Source of the DNA: Glycomyces xiaoerkulensis
GTDB taxonomy: Bacteria > Actinomycetota > Actinomycetes > Mycobacteriales > Micromonosporaceae
Length of the DNA: 64,000 nucleotides
NCBI RefSeq assembly: GCF_002798405.1
Contig: NZ_PGGV01000012.1
Coordinates: forward strand, 62,001-126,000
Direction: 5' to 3'
The translations under genes and the position numbers were made by a program. The first letter of the stretch is position 1; each line of letters begins with the position of its first letter. This document shows, in pieces, positions 1-7,469 of this stretch. The notes under the pieces are model-generated. The model was not told where the DNA came from and searched no databases. It worked only from the letters and a program-made list of their open reading frames with translations.

Positions 1-74
1 AACCGGGCGACCACTACATGGTCGTCGGCGTCGGTACGCACGGCAGCTTCGCCTCCATGGTCTTCCAGCGGTGA
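1..74 (+). CDS. KAS III-like acyltransferase, C-terminal fragment cut by window edge
   Basis: Only the last 22 codons are present, ending in TGA at 72-74. They read GDHYMVVGVG... ...FASMVFQR and match the last residues of the complete KAS III-like protein at 13870-14841 almost residue for residue, so this is a paralogue of that protein. The family has a thiolase fold and moves acyl groups between acyl carrier proteins or condenses them. The next gene starts 13 bases later on the same strand, so it belongs to the biosynthetic operon. Catalytic residues lie outside the window, so whether it is active cannot be judged. Confidence 0.8.
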   Translation, partial: PGDHYMVVGVGTHGSFASMVFQR

Positions 75-87
75 GGGGCGGCCCGAC

Positions 88-1413
88 ATGGACGATCTGA
101 GCCAGGTGTACCTGGGCAATTTCGACGTCGAGGAGCAATGGGCCCGCGGCGAGCCCGGACTGCCGGCACCCTCCACCCGCGGGGCCGCCGCCGTTGCGGC
201 CGCCACCGGCGAGCTCGCCCTGCTCATCGCCGCCGAATCGGACTTGGCGGTACTCAAACACGCCCCGGAGCCGGAGATGCTCCAGCAGCTCGAACACGTG
301 GGGCTCGCTCCGCCGCGCATCGCGGTTCCGGAGGCCATGGAACCGGAGCGTCCGGTCACCCTGGACGCGCTGGACTCGCCGGACCTGCTGGGCCGGCTGA
401 GCGATGAGGCGACCGGAGGGGCGCGCCTCAACCCGCACGGCTACTCCGAGGACGAAGCGCGGCTGTGCGACGCCACGGGCCTCGGGATCCCGATGCGCGA
501 TCCGGACATCGCCAAGCGCGTCAACGGCAAGGTGTTCAGCCGGCGCCTGTGCGCGGAGCTGGACATCGCCAGCCCGCCAGGATGGGAGTGCGAGACGATC
601 GACGAGCTGACGGGCCTGGCCGACCAGGTCCGCTCGCATCTCGACGCCGGCCGGCCGGTGGGATTCAAAGCCTCCTACGGGGTCTCGGGCAAGGGCATCA
701 TGGTCTGCGAGCACTCCGGCCGCTTCGACCAGTTGCTGCGGCTGCTCACCCGCCGCGCCGAGCGCAGCGGCGACGGCCGGATCGAGGCGGTGATCGAGTC
801 CTGGCAGGACAAGGAGACCGACCTCAACTACCACTTCACCGTCGCCGACGACGGCACGGTGGAGTTCGACTTCGTACTCGAGGCGATCACCGAGAACGGC
901 ACCCACCGGGGACACCGGCTGCCGGATTCGCAGCCTCGGCGGATCCGCGAGGCCCTGACCGAGTGCGCGCACCGCATCGGAGCGCGGCTCGCCGGCGAGG
1001 GCTATCGGGGTCCGGTCGGGGTCGACGCGATCATCTGCCGCGACGGCACGCTCTATCCGGTGATCGAGATCAACGCCCGCAACAACATGTCCACCTACCT
1101 GGCCGGCATCGCCACCAGGCTCGAGGCGGCCGGATCGACCGGCGTCGCGGTCCAGATCGACCTGCCGCTGACCAGGCGCGTGCCGTATCGGGAGGTCGGC
1201 GGCGCGCTCGCCGATCTCGCGCTGGACGCCGACTGGCGGCGCGGATTCCTGGTGACGTGCGCGGCCACCCTCAATGCGGCGGCGCCGTCGGCCGGCGACC
1301 GTTTCAAAGGACGGCTCCACGGCCTCGTGGCCGGACGCGACGCCGCCGACGCGGCGGAGGTGGAGCGGCAGGTGCGCAAACGACTCGGAGCGATGGGGGA
1401 AGCCAGTGTCTGA
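88..1413 (+). CDS. ATP-grasp ligase, probable amino acid-ACP ligase
   Basis: The 441-residue protein has the features of the ATP-grasp fold: a glycine-rich ATP-binding loop with the grasp lysine at about 192-206 (GFKASYGVSGKGIMV) and a metal-binding E-I-N-A-R-N-N segment at about 327-333. Such enzymes activate a carboxylate as an acyl phosphate and pass it to an amine or thiol. The next two genes are a PLP decarboxylase and an acyl carrier protein, the same trio as BtrJ, BtrK and BtrI of butirosin biosynthesis, where BtrJ loads glutamate on the carrier. By analogy I infer that it aminoacylates an ACP of this cluster. The amino acid is unknown. A peptide ligase role (amide formation) is the main alternative. 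Its stop overlaps the next start by 8 bases. Confidence 0.8.
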   Translation: MDDLSQVYLGNFDVEEQWARGEPGLPAPSTRGAAAVAAATGELALLIAAESDLAVLKHAPEPEMLQQLEHVGLAPPRIAVPEAMEPERPVTLDALDSPDLLGRLSDEATGGARLNPHGYSEDEARLCDATGLGIPMRDPDIAKRVNGKVFSRRLCAELDIASPPGWECETIDELTGLADQVRSHLDAGRPVGFKASYGVSGKGIMVCEHSGRFDQLLRLLTRRAERSGDGRIEAVIESWQDKETDLNYHFTVADDGTVEFDFVLEAITENGTHRGHRLPDSQPRRIREALTECAHRIGARLAGEGYRGPVGVDAIICRDGTLYPVIEINARNNMSTYLAGIATRLEAAGSTGVAVQIDLPLTRRVPYREVGGALADLALDADWRRGFLVTCAATLNAAAPSAGDRFKGRLHGLVAGRDAADAAEVERQVRKRLGAMGEASV

Positions 1414-2701
1414 GAACCTCACTATGCAAGGGATCCCGATCGGCGACGTTGTGGCCGAACACGGATCGCCCGCCTTCGTATACGACGGCGACGCCCTCGT
1501 CGGGCAGTACCGGGGACTGCGCGAGTCGCTGCCCGAGGCCGTCGACGTGTATTACTCGCTCAAGGCGAACCCGAACATCGCGCTGTTCGCGCTCCTCGAG
1601 CGCGAAGGCGCGGGTGCCGAAGTCTCGTCGCTCACCGAGCTGCGCACCGCCCTGCGGGCCGGCACCGACCCCGGCCGCATCATCTTCCTCGGCCCGGGCA
1701 AGAGCCGAGCGGAACTCGAGGCATGCTGCGAGGCCGGCGTCCGCGCCGTGGTCGTGGAGTCGCTCGACGAGCTGGCCCGGCTCGACGGGATATCGCGGGA
1801 ACTGGGTGTGCGCCAGCCGGTGATGCTCCGGATCAACCCGGACTTCCAGGTCAAGCGCAGCGGCCTGTCCATGGGCGGCAAGGCCAGGCAGTTCGGCATC
1901 GACCAGGACCAGGTCCTCGGCGCCCGGTCCGTGCTCGCGGACCTGCGGGCGGTGCGGGTGATCGGTGTCCACGCCTATATGGGCACCCGGATCCTGGACG
2001 CCGACACCGTGGTCGACAACACCGAGCGGATCCTCCGCCTCGCCGAGGAGATCGCCGAGCGGACCGGCATCGGTCTCGACGTGGTCGACATCGGCGGCGG
2101 CCTCGGCGTGCCCTACTTCCCGAAGGAATCCGAGCTCGACCTCGCGGCACTGTCGGAGGGCGTCGGCGCCGCGGTGGAACGGTTCGTCGACCGTCATCCC
2201 GGCACCCGGCTCATTCTCGAGTCGGGCCGGTACCTGGTGGCCGAATGCGGCGTGTACGTGCTCGGCGTCCGCTACGTGAAGGAGTCCTTCGGAGAGCGGT
2301 TCGCGGTTGCGGACGGCGGGACCAACCACCACATGGCCGCCGTCGGCATCGGCTCGATCGTCAAGCGCAACTTCCCGATCGGGTTGATCGGCAGGAAGTC
2401 CGGCGAGGCCGAGGTGCCCTGGCACCTCACCGGGCCCCTGTGCACGCCGGCCGACGAGCTGGGCAAGAACGTCGACCTCCCCGCGGATCTCGGCCCCGGC
2501 GACCTGGTGGGCGTGTACCGATCGGGCGCCTACGGACCCACCGCCTCGCCGGTGCACTTCCTGAGCCACGGCTACCCCGCGGAAGTGCTGATCCATAATG
2601 GACAAATTCACTTGATACGCATGCGCGACACCCCCGAAGAGATGCTGCGGCGACAACTGCTTCCCGATTTCGGGCGTTCCGAACCGACCGACCAGAGCTG
2701 A
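1406..2701 (+). CDS. Fold-type III PLP-dependent decarboxylase
   Basis: The frame is open further upstream, but I choose the GTG at 1406 because GGGGGA lies six bases before it and it overlaps the ligase end. The 431-residue protein belongs to the diaminopimelate/ornithine decarboxylase family: PLP lysine K53 in YSLKANPN, phosphate-binding glycine loop DIGGGLGVPYF, ESGRYLV, and the second-subunit cysteine C346 with D350 in GPLCTPADELG. The CTP.D.LG version of that motif is typical of decarboxylases that act on carrier-bound or unusual amino acids rather than of LysA. Placed between an ATP-grasp ligase and an ACP, it most likely decarboxylates an aminoacyl group on the ACP, as BtrK does. Free-amino-acid decarboxylation is the alternative. 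Confidence 0.85.
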   Translation: MSENLTMQGIPIGDVVAEHGSPAFVYDGDALVGQYRGLRESLPEAVDVYYSLKANPNIALFALLEREGAGAEVSSLTELRTALRAGTDPGRIIFLGPGKSRAELEACCEAGVRAVVVESLDELARLDGISRELGVRQPVMLRINPDFQVKRSGLSMGGKARQFGIDQDQVLGARSVLADLRAVRVIGVHAYMGTRILDADTVVDNTERILRLAEEIAERTGIGLDVVDIGGGLGVPYFPKESELDLAALSEGVGAAVERFVDRHPGTRLILESGRYLVAECGVYVLGVRYVKESFGERFAVADGGTNHHMAAVGIGSIVKRNFPIGLIGRKSGEAEVPWHLTGPLCTPADELGKNVDLPADLGPGDLVGVYRSGAYGPTASPVHFLSHGYPAEVLIHNGQIHLIRMRDTPEEMLRRQLLPDFGRSEPTDQS

Positions 2702-2711
2702 GGAGTCACAG

Positions 2712-2984
2712 ATGACCGATACCAACCAACTCAACCGAGAGACCGTGTCGAAGGCGACCGTCGCCGCGCTCGAGGAGACGCTGGGCCGCGAACTGCCCGA
2801 GATCGAGGAGGGGACGAGCCTGTTCGACGAGCTCGGCCTCGACTCGACCAGCGTGCTCGGAGTGCTGATCTCCCTTGAAGACTCGCTCGACATCGAGATC
2901 GACGCCGACTCGATCACCGACGAACACCTGGCGACGCTCGGGGGCCTGATCGACTGCGTCCTCGCCACCGCACAGAACGGATAA
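2712..2984 (+). CDS. Acyl carrier protein 1
   Basis: This is a 90-residue free-standing acyl carrier protein. Serine 45 in the motif L-G-L-D-S-T is the expected phosphopantetheine site, with the usual preceding aspartate. The surrounding acidic four-helix pattern (FDELGLDSTSVLGVLISLED) fits the family. AGGAG lies 7 bases before the ATG. It follows the ligase and decarboxylase by 10 bases, so it is the likely substrate-holding partner of both. The phosphopantetheinyl transferase encoded at 5614-6276 probably activates it. It is similar in length and sequence to ACP 2 at 14867-15139, suggesting duplication. Confidence 0.92.
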   Translation: MTDTNQLNRETVSKATVAALEETLGRELPEIEEGTSLFDELGLDSTSVLGVLISLEDSLDIEIDADSITDEHLATLGGLIDCVLATAQNG

Positions 2985-2988
2985 CCCC

Positions 2989-3837
2989 GTGCGTACCATC
3001 GTCTCACCCCGCCCGCTCGAGGCCGATACCCCGATCTACCTGGAGCGGATCGAATCACTGCCGGTCGACCTCATCGAGATCAGCGAGGAGGCCCGCAGGT
3101 TCCACCAGGAGAGCCTGCTGCGCGGCGCCTACCGCAACCACGTCACCGCCGAGGAGGTGCGCTGGCCCGAAGGCCCCCGCGGCGTCTCGTACTTCCAGAT
3201 GGCCGGACTGTCCCTCCAGGTTCTGGCACCGGACCGGGACTTCGATCTGGTCGTGTTCGTGACGGCGACGCCGGACTGCCAGCTCACCCACTTCGCGGGT
3301 CCGCGCTTCGACGAGGAACTGCCCGACGGCGCCGGAATCATGGGCATCGGCGACCACGGCGTGGCCGGACCGTTCACCGCCCTCCGCCTGGTCGTCAACC
3401 ACCTGCGCAACGGCCTGGCCGAACGGGCGCTCGTCCTGGCCATGGAGCAGGGGATGCTGCCGATCCTCCCCGGCCAACTGCGCGTACCCAACGACAGCGC
3501 CGTCGCGATGGTGGTCTCGCTGCGCGGCGGGATGCGGATCGACCGCCTGGCGGTCGAACGCAACCGCCGGCCCGAACCCGCGCCCGACCAGCCCTCCGAC
3601 GCGCTGCTGGTGCAGGGCGCCGGGGGCGACTTCCTCGAGGCGCAGCGGTTCTCCGACATCCGGAAACCGGAGACCACCTACGCCTGCACCGGTGTCTGGG
3701 AGCGGCTCGCCGCGGCGCTCGGCGATACCGCATGGCCCCGGATCGTGCTCGCCGACGCCGACCCGCACCTGCCGTACCGGTGCCTGGCCGAGTTCACCGC
3801 CGACCCCGAGTCGACCGCAGAGGAGCGGACCCCGTGA
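2989..3837 (+). CDS. KAS III-like protein lacking the active-site cysteine
   Basis: The GTG start is 4 bases after the ACP stop. The 282-residue protein follows the N-terminal half pattern of KAS III/thiolase-fold enzymes: a D-L-V-V-F-V-T-A-T-P-D strand, then a nucleophile elbow followed by a helix and an ALVLAMEQG strand. At the elbow it reads GDHGVAGPF (about 121-129), where active enzymes have Ala-Cys-Ser/Ala-Gly. No cysteine is there, and the C-terminal half with the His and Asn catalytic loops is short or absent. It is therefore probably not a condensing enzyme. It may be a structural or regulatory partner, comparable in principle to chain-length factors, or a gatekeeper for the active KAS III-like proteins. 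It overlaps the next gene by 4 bases (GTGA). Confidence 0.7.
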   Translation: MRTIVSPRPLEADTPIYLERIESLPVDLIEISEEARRFHQESLLRGAYRNHVTAEEVRWPEGPRGVSYFQMAGLSLQVLAPDRDFDLVVFVTATPDCQLTHFAGPRFDEELPDGAGIMGIGDHGVAGPFTALRLVVNHLRNGLAERALVLAMEQGMLPILPGQLRVPNDSAVAMVVSLRGGMRIDRLAVERNRRPEPAPDQPSDALLVQGAGGDFLEAQRFSDIRKPETTYACTGVWERLAAALGDTAWPRIVLADADPHLPYRCLAEFTADPESTAEERTP

Positions 3838-4448
3838 CCCGAACCGCCATTCCCATCGACCACTTTCGAACGAGCCGGCTCACCGCCATCGAGAGCGGGC
3901 TGGAGTCCGCGCTCGAACGGCTCGCCCTCGAGTTCCCTCCGGCGAGCACGGTCGGCCACCGCTCGCGAGCGATGCTGCCCGAGTCCCTGCTCAAGCGCGT
4001 CACCGACGCCGACCCGACCGGCGCTTACCCGACCGACACCGGAGAGCTCCTCCTGGCCGAGGCCGCGCTCGGCGACGCCGACCCGTCCTGGCGCCTCGGG
4101 GTGGCCTGGATCCGGATCGGGGCGGTCGAGCGGCTCAACCGGCGAGCGACCGACCGGCTGACCCGGCGCCGGGTCGGCAAGAGCGCCACCATCACCCTGC
4201 CGCTGGTCCGGGCGACCGTCGGCGACATCGCGGCCTGGCTGGGGGAGGCCCTCGCCCTACTGGAGGCGGCGGCCGACGACGGGGAACCGCCGGCGGCACT
4301 CGTGGAGCGGGACATCGATCGGGCGCTGCGTGCGACCTGGAAGCTGTTCGGCGCCTCCGGCTACATCGTCGACGCCCCGTCGAACCTGGCCCAGGCCCTC
4401 TCGATCCTGGGCGAGGTGTACTCGATCGAGACCGGAGGCGAGCTATGA
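3834..4448 (+). CDS. Stand-alone acyl-CoA dehydrogenase C-terminal-like protein
   Basis: I choose GTG 3834, which overlaps the upstream stop. The 204-residue product is all-helical in pattern. Its last 50 residues (ATWKLFGASGYIV..., then NLAQALSILGEVYS) resemble the C-terminal helical bundle of acyl-CoA dehydrogenases, where a G-G-x-G-Y motif is followed by the loop that carries the catalytic glutamate. It lacks the N-terminal and middle beta-barrel domains that bind FAD and substrate. The gene directly precedes, and overlaps by 4 bases, a complete acyl-CoA dehydrogenase, which suggests a heteromeric partner or a decayed duplicate kept for assembly. The family assignment is an inference from pattern only. 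Confidence 0.55.
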   Translation: MTRTAIPIDHFRTSRLTAIESGLESALERLALEFPPASTVGHRSRAMLPESLLKRVTDADPTGAYPTDTGELLLAEAALGDADPSWRLGVAWIRIGAVERLNRRATDRLTRRRVGKSATITLPLVRATVGDIAAWLGEALALLEAAADDGEPPAALVERDIDRALRATWKLFGASGYIVDAPSNLAQALSILGEVYSIETGGEL

Positions 4449-5617
4449 CGGCCGAACACCGCCCCGAACGGATCCGAGCGCTGATCGGCGAATACGCGGC
4501 CGAGTTCCGGAAGACCGCACTGCCCATGCACGACGGCGAGGTCGCCGTCGAGGACGTGGTGCGATCGCTCGACCTCGAGCTGCTGCGCTTCAGCCTTCCG
4601 CAGGAGTTCAACGACACGCCGCTGATGATCGGGTCGGATCCGCTCTACGTGAGGCGGATCAGCGAATCGGTGATCGTCCAGGAGGAACTGTCGTGGGGCG
4701 ACGCCGGCCTCATGCTCGCCATGCCCTGGGCGTCGCTGGCGGCGTTCGTCATCGACCAGATGGCGGGACCCGAGATCCGCGAATCGCACTACAGCCGGCT
4801 TGCGAACAACGCCGAATGGACGTACTTCGCGGTCACAGAGCCCGAACACGGATCGGACCCGGTCTCGATGGAGACGACGCTGTCCCGCGATGACGAAGGC
4901 TGGGTGATCAACGGCACCAAGCGCTATGTCGGACAAGGGCACCGGGGCACCACCGGGCTCGTCTTCTGCCGCCGGGAGGGCACCTCGGGTCCGATGGGCC
5001 TGGAGGTGGTGCTGGTCGGTTCCGAAACGGCCGGATTCACCTCGGCGCCGCTCCAGACGATCGGACTGCGCGGGGCCGGGCTCTCGGAACTGAACTACGA
5101 CTCGGTCCGCGTGCCCGACGACCACGTGCTCGGGCAGCAGGGCAAGTCCACCAGGCGCGGCCTGTTCGGCGCTTCCCACACCTTCGACATGCTCCGTCCC
5201 GGCGTGGGAGCGATGGCATTGGGTGTGGCCAGGGCGGCGTACGACTACGTCCGCGCCGAGCGCCGAGCGCTGCGCGCCGAAGAGGAAGCGAGCATGGAAT
5301 CGATCCGGCAGCGGATCCTGGGAACCCGGTCGCTCATCGCCGCCGCCGCCCGCGCCGTGGACGCCGGAAAGCCGAGCGGGCCGCTCTCCTCGGCGGCCAA
5401 ACTGGAGGCCGTACGGCTCGCCGAGGACGCGACCGTGGAGGCCCTCCGGCTGCTCGGACCCTGCGCACGCCTTGAGCACCCGCTGCTGGACAAGTTCCGG
5501 CGCGACGCTCAGGGCTTCGAATACATGGAGGGCATGACCGACATCCAGCGCCAGAACGCGGCCCAGGGGTACCTCACCAACCGGTTCTGGACCGCGCCCA
5601 CCGGATTGCACCCGTGA
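4445..5617 (+). CDS. Acyl-CoA dehydrogenase family flavoprotein
   Basis: The 390-residue protein has normal length for an acyl-CoA dehydrogenase. Visible features are YFAVTEPEHGSDP (FAD/substrate region, about 125-137), a middle beta domain (WVINGTKRYVGQGH), and the C-terminal YMEGMTDIQRQ, where glutamate 362 sits at the place of the catalytic base of the medium-chain enzymes. It should abstract an alpha proton and desaturate an acyl thioester. With ACPs rather than CoA ligases nearby, the substrate is probably an aminoacyl or aminobutyryl group on a carrier, as for the prolyl-carrier oxidases of pyrrole pathways. ATGA overlap with the gene before and GTGA overlap with the gene after indicate translational coupling. 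Confidence 0.88.
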   Translation: MTAEHRPERIRALIGEYAAEFRKTALPMHDGEVAVEDVVRSLDLELLRFSLPQEFNDTPLMIGSDPLYVRRISESVIVQEELSWGDAGLMLAMPWASLAAFVIDQMAGPEIRESHYSRLANNAEWTYFAVTEPEHGSDPVSMETTLSRDDEGWVINGTKRYVGQGHRGTTGLVFCRREGTSGPMGLEVVLVGSETAGFTSAPLQTIGLRGAGLSELNYDSVRVPDDHVLGQQGKSTRRGLFGASHTFDMLRPGVGAMALGVARAAYDYVRAERRALRAEEEASMESIRQRILGTRSLIAAAARAVDAGKPSGPLSSAAKLEAVRLAEDATVEALRLLGPCARLEHPLLDKFRRDAQGFEYMEGMTDIQRQNAAQGYLTNRFWTAPTGLHP

Positions 5618-6276
5618 GCGTGGTCGAAGTGTGGAGCATCGACCTCGGCGCCGGCGCACCCCCGCCGAGGGTCGCGGAAGCGGCCCTCGGCCCCGCCGAA
5701 CGCCGCCGGTCCAGGCGACTGGTCGGCAGGCGCCGCCACGAGTTCCTGACCTCCCACGCGGCCGTCCGGACGATCCTCGCCGAACGTCTGGGGTGCGAGC
5801 GGTCCGAACTCCGGTGGTCGGTCGGTCCGTCGGGCAAGCCCGGTCCGATCGGCGGCGGCACCCACTGGAACCTCAGTCATGCGTCCGACCGCGCGCTCCT
5901 GGCGGTATCGGACGCCGCGCCGGTGGGCGTGGACGTGGTCCGGATCGGAGAAGTGTCCTATCCGGACCGCGTGGCCGAGCGATTCCTCACCCCGCGCGAA
6001 TGCCGCACCGTTCGGGCCGGCGGCGTCGACCGGACCGGTTCGGTATGCGCGCAATTGCTGTCCCGCAAGGAAGCCTGCATCAAGGCGCTCGGCATCCGGC
6101 TGTTCGCCGGCCTGGCCATCGACGTCGACGCCGTCGACGCCGCCATCGAGCATCCCGGCGGCAGGTTGCGAGTGCGCGACCTCGACGTCCCGGCCGGCTG
6201 GGCCGCCGCGGTGGCCCTGGGCCGGGACGCGCCGTTCAAAACCGTCGAACACGCCTGGCATTGGCCCGGTTCGTGA
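5614..6276 (+). CDS. 4'-phosphopantetheinyl transferase, Sfp type
   Basis: The 220-residue protein carries the Sfp signatures: WNLSHASDRALLAV at about 85-98, V-G-V-D-V-V at about 105 with a magnesium-binding aspartate, and SRKEACIKA at about 150-158, equivalent to the (F/W)xxKExxxK motif. The enzyme moves the phosphopantetheine arm from CoA to the serine of carrier proteins. It sits inside the operon and presumably activates both ACPs encoded here. The first residue of the canonical (F/W)xxKE motif is replaced by Leu-Ser-Arg-Lys, a common variation. GTG start overlaps the dehydrogenase stop by 4 bases. Confidence 0.92.
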   Translation: MSVVEVWSIDLGAGAPPPRVAEAALGPAERRRSRRLVGRRRHEFLTSHAAVRTILAERLGCERSELRWSVGPSGKPGPIGGGTHWNLSHASDRALLAVSDAAPVGVDVVRIGEVSYPDRVAERFLTPRECRTVRAGGVDRTGSVCAQLLSRKEACIKALGIRLFAGLAIDVDAVDAAIEHPGGRLRVRDLDVPAGWAAAVALGRDAPFKTVEHAWHWPGS

Positions 6277-6288
6277 AGGGTGAATTGA

Positions 6289-7458
6289 TTGACCACAGCC
6301 ATCCCATCCGACCTCGATGAACCGATCGAACTGCGCGACGACGGCGTCTACGCCGTCTCCTCCTACGAGCTCACCGCCGCGCTCCTGCGCGATCAGCGGC
6401 TCCGCCCGGCGACGACCGGTGTGATCGACCGGTTGAACCCGGAATGGCGCCGCCGCCGGTCGCTGCGGATGCTCGCCGACATGATCCTGCTGGACGTGCC
6501 GCCCCGCCACGGCGCGGTCCGCGCCGCGATCCACGAGCGGTTCTCCGTCTCGGCCGTGACCGGCATGAGGGACCGGATCGACACCCTCGCCGAGGGGCTC
6601 ATCGACGCGGCCGACGAAGGCGGGCGTCCGATCGACTTCGCGGCACGGATCGCGAGGGCCCTGCCGCTGGCGGTCATCGGCGAGATCATCGGCATCGACC
6701 AGGCGGATCGTCCCCGAATCGCCCGCCGCACCAAGACGATCATGGACACCATGTGGTACGCGGTCGACGAATTCATCCGGGCCGACGCCGCCGCGATCCA
6801 GCTCGACCGCTACTTCCACGACAAGATACGCCGGTCCCGCGCCGGCGAGTCCGAGACAGACCTCATCACGGCCCTGGCCGACACGGTCGGCCTCAGCGAC
6901 GACGAGATCGTCGCCAACCTGGTCTTCCTGGTCATGGCCGCGACCTTCACCACCGGCGACTTCCTCGGCTCGGCCCTGGTCCGGTCGTGCCGCGAGCCCG
7001 AACTGCGGCGACGGCTCCGGGACCGGTCGGAGGTGGAGGACGCGATCGAGGAGGCCCTGCGGCTCGACCCGCCCGTGGCACGGGTCGTGCGGAACACCGC
7101 GGTCGACGTCGACGCCGCCGGCACCACGATCCCCGCAGGCTCCCTGATCGAATTCGACCTGCGCGCGGCCAACCGCGACCCCCGGCAGTTCGACGAACCC
7201 GACCGGTACCGGGCCGACCGCCGGGCCGGCCGCGCGCTGAGCTTCGGATACGGCGCCCACTACTGCGCCGGCTGGGCACTCGGAAAAGCCGAGGCGGTCT
7301 CGGTGCTCCCCGCATTCTGGCGCCGCTTCCCCGACTCGCGGCTCGCCGCCGAACCCGAACCCGAACCCCACCCCTTCCTCAACGGATTCGGCCGAATCCT
7401 CGTCGACACCGGGCGAGGCGAAACTCCGAACCGTCCCCCGAACCCGCCGAGCTCGTGA
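6289..7458 (+). CDS. Cytochrome P450 with atypical I-helix
   Basis: TTG at 6289 is taken as start because AAGGGTG precedes it by 6 bases and the upstream stop is 12 bases away. The 389-residue protein has the E-x-x-R pair at E255/R258 (EALR) and the heme loop LSFGYGAHYCAGWALG with cysteine 326 as iron ligand. The I-helix reads MAATFTTGD. The acidic residue that normally precedes the conserved threonine is phenylalanine 220, so the usual acid-alcohol pair for oxygen activation is incomplete. It may hydroxylate or oxidatively couple the carrier-bound or released product. Redox partners are not encoded nearby. Confidence 0.92.
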   Translation: MTTAIPSDLDEPIELRDDGVYAVSSYELTAALLRDQRLRPATTGVIDRLNPEWRRRRSLRMLADMILLDVPPRHGAVRAAIHERFSVSAVTGMRDRIDTLAEGLIDAADEGGRPIDFAARIARALPLAVIGEIIGIDQADRPRIARRTKTIMDTMWYAVDEFIRADAAAIQLDRYFHDKIRRSRAGESETDLITALADTVGLSDDEIVANLVFLVMAATFTTGDFLGSALVRSCREPELRRRLRDRSEVEDAIEEALRLDPPVARVVRNTAVDVDAAGTTIPAGSLIEFDLRAANRDPRQFDEPDRYRADRRAGRALSFGYGAHYCAGWALGKAEAVSVLPAFWRRFPDSRLAAEPEPEPHPFLNGFGRILVDTGRGETPNRPPNPPSS

Positions 7459-7469
7459 GGAGCCTTCCA

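Noticed and set aside
1304-3058. Minus-strand open frame of 584 codons opposite the decarboxylase
   Set aside because: GC-rich DNA with strong third-position bias leaves long antisense frames. Composition is low complexity and the plus strand has clear family motifs.
2989-3837. Frameshifted or broken KAS III gene
   Set aside because: The frame is uninterrupted, tightly coupled to its neighbours and has normal codon use, so a short cysteine-free protein is more likely than a sequencing error.
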